From Hyphomicrobiales bacterium (lineage in GTDB: Bacteria; Pseudomonadota; Alphaproteobacteria; Rhizobiales; Xanthobacteraceae): a stretch of 39,358 nucleotides of DNA. A program made the translations under genes and the position numbers. Positions within the stretch are counted from its first letter, which is position 1, and each line of letters begins with the position of its first letter. Shown in pieces: positions 35,403 through 39,358 of the stretch. The notes below the pieces were generated by a model. It was not told where the DNA came from, did no database searches, and saw nothing but the letters and a program-made list of their open reading frames with translations. The DNA lies in NCBI GenBank assembly GCA_003140315.1, contig PLJS01000222.1, positions 32,037-71,394 on the forward strand, in the 5' to 3' direction.

Positions 35403-35614
35403 CGCATTCGCGGCTTCGCGTGCGGCCCAAGTCCGGGCGCACGATGAAGGCGCCCAATATATAGCCGTTTGGATCGAATTTCAGGGAACCCCGGGCGCGG
35501 CATAAGGGCGCTGCCCCGGCCAAGCCCACGAACCCAAGAGAGTCTTGCATATCGGCCCAAGATCGCCGAAAAATCCCCAGGGACCTTAACAATAAGGAAA
35601 GAGGGGGGAATTCC
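35403..35614. promoter_or_regulatory. tctBA upstream region (212 bp)
   Basis: Mostly GC-rich, with AATATATAG (35456-35464) and TTAACAATAAGGAAAG near the right end before the GAGGGGGGAA ribosome site. No open frame or hairpin is convincing. The region should hold the tct promoter; no boxes can be assigned firmly. Confidence 0.4.
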
Positions 35615-36088
35615 GTGCTGCGGGTGTTCACGCGTAGGCGCGACTTTTGTGCCGGCGCCCTGCTGATGCTCCTGGGCGGGGGCGTCATCGTTCAAGCACG
35701 CGAGAATTCGTACGGAACCTTGATGCACATGGGGCCGGGATTCTTCCCGACCGCGCTCGGTGTCATCCTCATCTTCCTGGGCGTCCTGATCGCCGGCAGC
35801 GCATTCGCCCCGGGAGAGGGAGAACAGCAGCGCATCCTGCCTGAGAAGCCGGAATGGTTCGGGTGGGGCTGCATCCTTGCCGGCCCGATCCTGTTCATCA
35901 TCGGCGGCGAGTATGGCGGCATGGCGCCGGGCACGTTCCTGTGCGTATTCGTGTCCGCGCTTGGCGACAGGACCGCGACGCTGAAGAACTCGTTCCTGCT
36001 CGCGCTCGGCATCACGGTCTTCGGCTGCGCGCTGTTCCACTACGTCCTGCACGTTCCGTTTCCGATCATACGTGGGGTGAATCTGTGA
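35615..36088 (+). CDS. tctB: TctB-family small membrane subunit of a TTT transporter
   Basis: 157 residues with four hydrophobic helices, the first DFCAGALLMLLGGGVIVQA, then GPGFFPTALGVILIFLGVLIAG, ILAGPILFIIGG and SFLLALGITVFGCALFHYVL. The MGPGFFP turn after helix 1 is the TctB hallmark. It partners TctA in the inner membrane. GTG 35615 follows GAGGGGGGAA; its stop overlaps the TctA start (GTGA), so the two are coupled. The usual third partner, TctC, is missing from this unit. Confidence 0.9.
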   Translation: MLRVFTRRRDFCAGALLMLLGGGVIVQARENSYGTLMHMGPGFFPTALGVILIFLGVLIAGSAFAPGEGEQQRILPEKPEWFGWGCILAGPILFIIGGEYGGMAPGTFLCVFVSALGDRTATLKNSFLLALGITVFGCALFHYVLHVPFPIIRGVNL

Positions 36089-37680
36089 TCCAGCAGGCTT
36101 TCACGGATCTGTGGTACGGGTTCGGCGTCGCGCTTGAGCCGCACAACCTGTTCTGGTGCTTCATCGGCGTGCTGATCGGCAACATGGTCGGCGTGCTTCC
36201 CGGCATGGGGCCGCTGGCGACGATCTCGATCCTCCTGCCGCTGACATTCGGCATGAAGCCGGTCGCCGCGATCCTGATGATCGCCGGCGTCTATTACGGC
36301 GCGCAGTATGGCGGCGCGATCTGCTCGATCCTCTTGAACCTGCCATGTCATCCACCGCACGCGGTCACGTGTCTCGACGGCTTCCCGATGACGAAGCAGG
36401 GCAAAGGCGGCGTGGCGCTCGGCGTCACGGTGATCGGGTCCTTCATCGGTGCCTCGTGGGGCATCACCGAGATGATCTTCCTCGCGCCGCTGCTGGTCAG
36501 TGTGGCACTGCAATTCGGTCCAGCGGAGGTGTGTTCGCTGATGCTGCTTGGGCTATTGGCGGGGTCGACGCTGGCGCGCGGTTCGCCGCTCAAAGGCGTC
36601 GCCATGACCGTCGTGGGGCTGCTGATCGGCGTGATCGGGTCCGACATCGAGACCGGGACGCCGCGGCTCACCTTCGGGCTGATCGGACTGACCGACGGTG
36701 TCGAGATCGTCGCGCTCGCGCTCGGGCTGTTCGGCATCGCCGAATTCATGACCAGCATCAATCAGACCGCGGCCGTCGATATGAAGTATTCGAACGTCCG
36801 CTTCCGCGACATGCGGCCCTCGAAGGCCGAGCTGAAGCAGGCCTTCCCGGCCATGATCCGCGGGACGATCATCGGCAGCCTGTGCGCGCTCATTCCCGGC
36901 ACCGGCCCGACGATCGCGTCGTTCGTCGCCTACGCGACCGAGAAGAAGATAGCCAAGAATCCGGAGCGCTTCGGCCACGGCGCGATCGAGGGCGTCGCCT
37001 GTCCGGAAGCCGCGACGCATTCCTCGGTGCAGGGCGATTTCATCCCGACCATGAGCCTCGGCATTCCGGGCGATGCCGTGATGGCGTTGCTCCTCGGTGC
37101 GCTCATCATCCAGGGCATCATCCCGGGCCCGCAGCTCATCAAGGACCATCCGGATATCTTCTGGGGCCTGATCGCGAGCTTCTGGATCGGCAACATCCTG
37201 CTCGTCATCCTCAACGTCCCGATGATCGGGCTGTGGGTGAAGCTGTTGATGATCCCCTACAAGTACCTCTACCCGAGCGCGCTGTTCTTCGTGTGCATCG
37301 GCGTCTACAGCGCCAACAACGACATGTTCCAGGTCGGCGAAGTGCTGGTGATCGGCGTGGTCGGCTATCTGCTGAACCTCCTGGGCTTCCACCCGGCGCC
37401 GATCCTGCTCGGCTTCGTGCTCGGACCGCGCGTCGAGGAGAACTTCCGCCGCGCCATGCTGATATCGCGCGGCGATCTTCTGACCTTCGTCGAGCGTCCG
37501 ATCAGCGCGTTCTTCGTCGCGCTCAGCGTGCTGCTGATCGCCGCCCAGATCTATGTGTGGCTGCGCGGCCGCAAGGGGGGATCGCTGATCCCGGACCTGC
37601 CGCGCGGTGCCGCCGCGATGAAGCCGCTCGAGGAGGCTCCCGTTTCGGCGCCCGCGTTCAGCAAGCAACCGGCCGAGTGA
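36085..37680 (+). CDS. tctA: TctA-family large permease subunit of a TTT transporter
   Basis: 531-residue permease with about twelve helices. The N-terminal signature is GNMVGVLPGMGPLATISILLPLTFGMKPV, repeated by symmetry at RGTIIGSLCALIPGTGPTIASFVAY; further TctA blocks are YYGAQYGGAICSILLNLPCHP and FIPTMSLGIPGDAVMALLLGALI. The substrate (carboxylates in known cases) is set by the TctC/Bug protein, not found next to it. GTG 36085 overlaps the tctB stop. The C-terminal 30 residues are Pro/Ala-rich and cytoplasmic. Downstream is a convergent lactonase-like gene 27 bp away. Confidence 0.95.
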   Translation: MIQQAFTDLWYGFGVALEPHNLFWCFIGVLIGNMVGVLPGMGPLATISILLPLTFGMKPVAAILMIAGVYYGAQYGGAICSILLNLPCHPPHAVTCLDGFPMTKQGKGGVALGVTVIGSFIGASWGITEMIFLAPLLVSVALQFGPAEVCSLMLLGLLAGSTLARGSPLKGVAMTVVGLLIGVIGSDIETGTPRLTFGLIGLTDGVEIVALALGLFGIAEFMTSINQTAAVDMKYSNVRFRDMRPSKAELKQAFPAMIRGTIIGSLCALIPGTGPTIASFVAYATEKKIAKNPERFGHGAIEGVACPEAATHSSVQGDFIPTMSLGIPGDAVMALLLGALIIQGIIPGPQLIKDHPDIFWGLIASFWIGNILLVILNVPMIGLWVKLLMIPYKYLYPSALFFVCIGVYSANNDMFQVGEVLVIGVVGYLLNLLGFHPAPILLGFVLGPRVEENFRRAMLISRGDLLTFVERPISAFFVALSVLLIAAQIYVWLRGRKGGSLIPDLPRGAAAMKPLEEAPVSAPAFSKQPAE

Positions 37681-37707
37681 TCCCGGGCGGGCGGAGACCA
37701 GCTCCGG

Positions 37708-38539
37708 CTATCCAGACGTTGCGACCAGCCGACGCTCCGCGAGACGCGCGGCGGCTTTCGGATCGTGCGTCGGCAGATAGACCGTCGGACCGGCCTGCGC
37801 CAGGCGCCTGATCGCCTCCAGCGTTGCACCGGCAACGCGGTCGTCGGCGCTGACGCCGTCCACCGTGCCGGCGAGCATCAGCCGCTCGTCGTAAGACGTA
37901 TCGCCCGCCAGAAACTGCGTGGTGCCGCCGTCCTGGACCAGCACGGAAAGATGATCCGCCGTGTGGCCGGGCGTCGCGACCGCCACGACATCCCCGGCCT
38001 CCGTCAATCGCCGGCTCGCCGCAAAGGGACCGTAAGGCTCCGCCGCGAGATCGAGCGGGCGCGGATCGAACCACGACGGCCACCGATTGGAAACGTATCC
38101 GCGCATGCGGCCAAGCCATCCGCTCGCGGTACGCAGCTCGCCGGGCGCGACGAGGATTTCGCTGTCAGGGAAATGCGCAAGGCCGCCGTCGTGATCCATG
38201 TGCAGATGCGTGAGCACGACCCGTTTCACATCGCGCGGCCCGATGCCGAGCGCGCGCAACTGCGGACCGATCTCCTGTTCGCGCTCGATGCGGAACGCGA
38301 CCTCCCACCGGACATAGGGATGCAGCGACCTGCCGGATTTCGAGCAGATGCGCGCCTTGGCCGGTGTCAACCACGATGACGCCTTCGAGGTGCTCGATCG
38401 CCCACGCATAAGTCGGCAGCCACTCGGTCCAGGTCCGGTCGGTGAAGATCGCGAGCCGTCGCGGCAAGCCGTGCCCGCGCCCCTCGGCCTGCGCGCGCTT
38501 GATCCGGACGGAGCCGGTCTGGATGGCATGGACTTTCAT
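37708..38539 (-). pseudogene. N-acyl-homoserine-lactonase-like metallo-beta-lactamase gene with frameshift
   Basis: The N-terminal part reads in one frame from ATG 38539 (MKVHAIQTGSVRIKRAQ, then AWAIEHLEGVIVVDTGQGAH), and the rest in another frame (RSLHPYVRWEVAFRIEREQE to the stop at 37708). The frames meet at about 38325-38350, where one base is extra or two are missing. The zinc site is complete: THLHMDHDGG (HxHxDH), TPGHTADH, LAGDTSYDE and LPTHDP. Joined, the protein is about 276 residues, like AiiA-type lactonases (N-acyl homoserine lactonase family). As it stands it is broken, unless the assembly has a one-base error. GGCGGAG lies upstream of the ATG. Confidence 0.8.
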
Positions 38540-38671
38540 GATGGCGATCTCCGCCAATCCCGCGTGCAAGTCGATGCGCGCGGGAGGCGGCGTCAGTCTA
38601 ACGGGCCGAGCGAAGCCGCGGCTGTCTTGCCGCGAGAGCAGCGGAGCAGGTTCTCTCCGCTGTCGAGGCGG
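38540..38671. other. Intergenic spacer, 132 bp, no gene seen
   Basis: Holds the ribosome site of the lactonase-like gene at its left edge and the 3' flank of the DUF4189 gene at its right. I found no ORF or strong hairpin. Confidence 0.4.
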
Positions 38672-39052
38672 CTACGGATTGCCGGTGCAGAAACGGGCGG
38701 ACAGCTCGCAACCGCGTCCCTTATTGTTCTTGCACTCCGTCATGGCCATGCTGTCGTCTTGTTGCTTGCCATGACCCCAGGCCCAGCCCATCGCGCCGTT
38801 TTCGGCCTTGGAGACGCTGACGCAGGTATTTTCGAAGGTCCCCTTCACCTTGCAATCGCTCGAATGCTTGCGGCATTCGGTCATCGCGCGGTCGCGCGCC
38901 TCGTCGGCGTCATCGTAATTGTAGGCATAGCCGAAATCGGCATCCGGGCTGGTCGCCAGCGCGCCGTAGGCGCCCGCCGCGGCCGGCCTGGCGGCGAAGG
39001 AGAGAGCGAGAAAACAAACAACCGCGCCGATGTGTGCGACCTTCATTCTCAT
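38672..39052 (-). CDS. Secreted DUF4189 domain protein
   Basis: 126 residues with a signal peptide (VAHIGAVVCFLALSFAARPAAAG, cleavage near AAAG). The mature part shows the DUF4189 pattern: AYGALATSPDADFGYAYNY, then helix DEARDRAMTECRKHSSDC, VSVSKAENGAMGWAWG and a second helix-Cys unit MAMTECKNNKGRGCELSARFC. Six cysteines in the mature protein could form three disulfides. The domain is common in alphaproteobacterial periplasmic proteins with no known function. ATG 39052 follows GAGGTAAAGCC. Confidence 0.88.
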   Translation of the reverse strand: MRMKVAHIGAVVCFLALSFAARPAAAGAYGALATSPDADFGYAYNYDDADEARDRAMTECRKHSSDCKVKGTFENTCVSVSKAENGAMGWAWGHGKQQDDSMAMTECKNNKGRGCELSARFCTGNP

Positions 39053-39285
39053 GGCTTTACCTCAGTCTATGCATGGCGCGCGTCATCGCGTGCCCCGGGC
39101 GCAAATGTGCCGGTGGCAGCCGGTCCGTCAAGGGGGGCGGAAAGGCGGACCGCTCGTAGGGCGTGCGCACGGTCCGATAGCGCCGCGCCGGACCGTGATT
39201 GCGATCATGGTGCGCCGTCTCGCGACACGGCTCGATTGAGCTAGTGCCCGGCCTCGCGCCGCCGCTCCGCCATGCCGAGTCAACA
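39053..39285. other. Region without a supported gene (about 230 bp, 306 bp to window end)
   Basis: GC-rich with no open frame that has a ribosome site and protein-like composition. The left end must carry the DUF4189 promoter. The right end leads into the terminator at 39286. Nothing else recognisable. Confidence 0.5.
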
Positions 39286-39313
39286 AAAAGCCCCGGACGA
39301 TGCCGGGGCTTTT
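39286..39313. terminator. Strong bidirectional intrinsic terminator
   Basis: Perfect arms AAAAGCCCCGG and CCGGGGCTTTT around ACGATG. One more A on the left gives five Ts on the minus strand, four on the plus strand. No gene in this window ends here, so it most likely terminates a leftward gene lying beyond the right edge. Confidence 0.85.
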
Positions 39314-39335
39314 CGTTCACGATATACGCGGCGGC

Positions 39336-39358
39336 CTAGAGCGGGATGATTTTGCTGT
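39336..39358. repeat. Edge of a probable Rhizobiales intergenic repeat
   Basis: CTAGAGCGGGATGATTTTG at the window edge resembles the start of another dispersed palindromic repeat known in Rhizobiales (GAGCGGGATGATTT...). The rest is cut off, so this rests on recall of the pattern only. Confidence 0.3.

Overview
The window (about 39.4 kb, high GC) reads as chromosomal DNA of an alphaproteobacterium of the Hyphomicrobiales (Rhizobiales), most like the Bradyrhizobium/Rhodopseudomonas/Xanthobacteraceae side. The signs are an ALAS-type HemA, a CcrM methyltransferase with its C-terminal extension, a FixJ-like regulator, a GTTC-N7-GTTC LexA box, a CioAB-type bd oxidase, several Bug/Tct components, and intergenic palindromic repeats of the kind scattered through Rhizobiales genomes. 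No tRNA, rRNA, CRISPR array, insertion sequence, integrase or phage gene was found. About 40 genes are packed tightly, and nearly every gap is under 300 bp.

Layout. 1-4.2 kb: 3' end of hemA, an AbrB-family membrane protein, an orphan FixJ-type regulator, a class I/II aminotransferase and mscL. 4.4-9.1 kb: an SSF-domain hybrid histidine kinase and a convergent NarL-type regulator, resembling the CrbS/CrbR (MxtR/ErdR) acetate-response pair, followed by a DUF4212 symporter small subunit whose large subunit is absent. 9.2-17.0 kb: a catabolic-looking patch. Its plus-strand part is a Tat-exported SMP-30 lactonase, a YciI/DGPF protein translationally coupled to an ECF42-type sigma factor, an enolase-superfamily enzyme overlapping the sigma gene, and a RidA protein. 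Its minus-strand part is a DUF4440-like secreted protein, a Bug/TctC binding protein, an amidohydrolase and a VOC protein. 17.0-17.8 kb: a VapBC-like toxin-antitoxin pair with a repeated operator.

17.8-28 kb: ccrM, a YpfJ-type zinc peptidase, moaB, a LysE exporter coupled to a MarR-GNAT fusion gene with its own palindromic operator, a small glycosyltransferase, a PA0069-type radical SAM gene behind a LexA box, a VOC gene cut by an in-frame amber codon, an SDR, rnhB and a GT39-like membrane protein. 28-33 kb: cioAB, a uracil-DNA glycosylase and ETF-ubiquinone oxidoreductase. 33-39 kb: a secreted unknown, a divergent PurM-like enzyme, tctBA without tctC, an AHL-lactonase-like metallo-beta-lactamase gene with a frameshift, and a DUF4189 protein. 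The window ends in a strong terminator and the edge of another repeat.

I see no large unmistakably new system. The best leads are the LexA box on the radical SAM gene, the MarR-GNAT/LysE unit with its operator, the sigma factor coupled at both ends to enzymes, the CrbS/R-like pair beside an orphan symporter subunit, and two genes each broken by one lesion in otherwise intact DNA.
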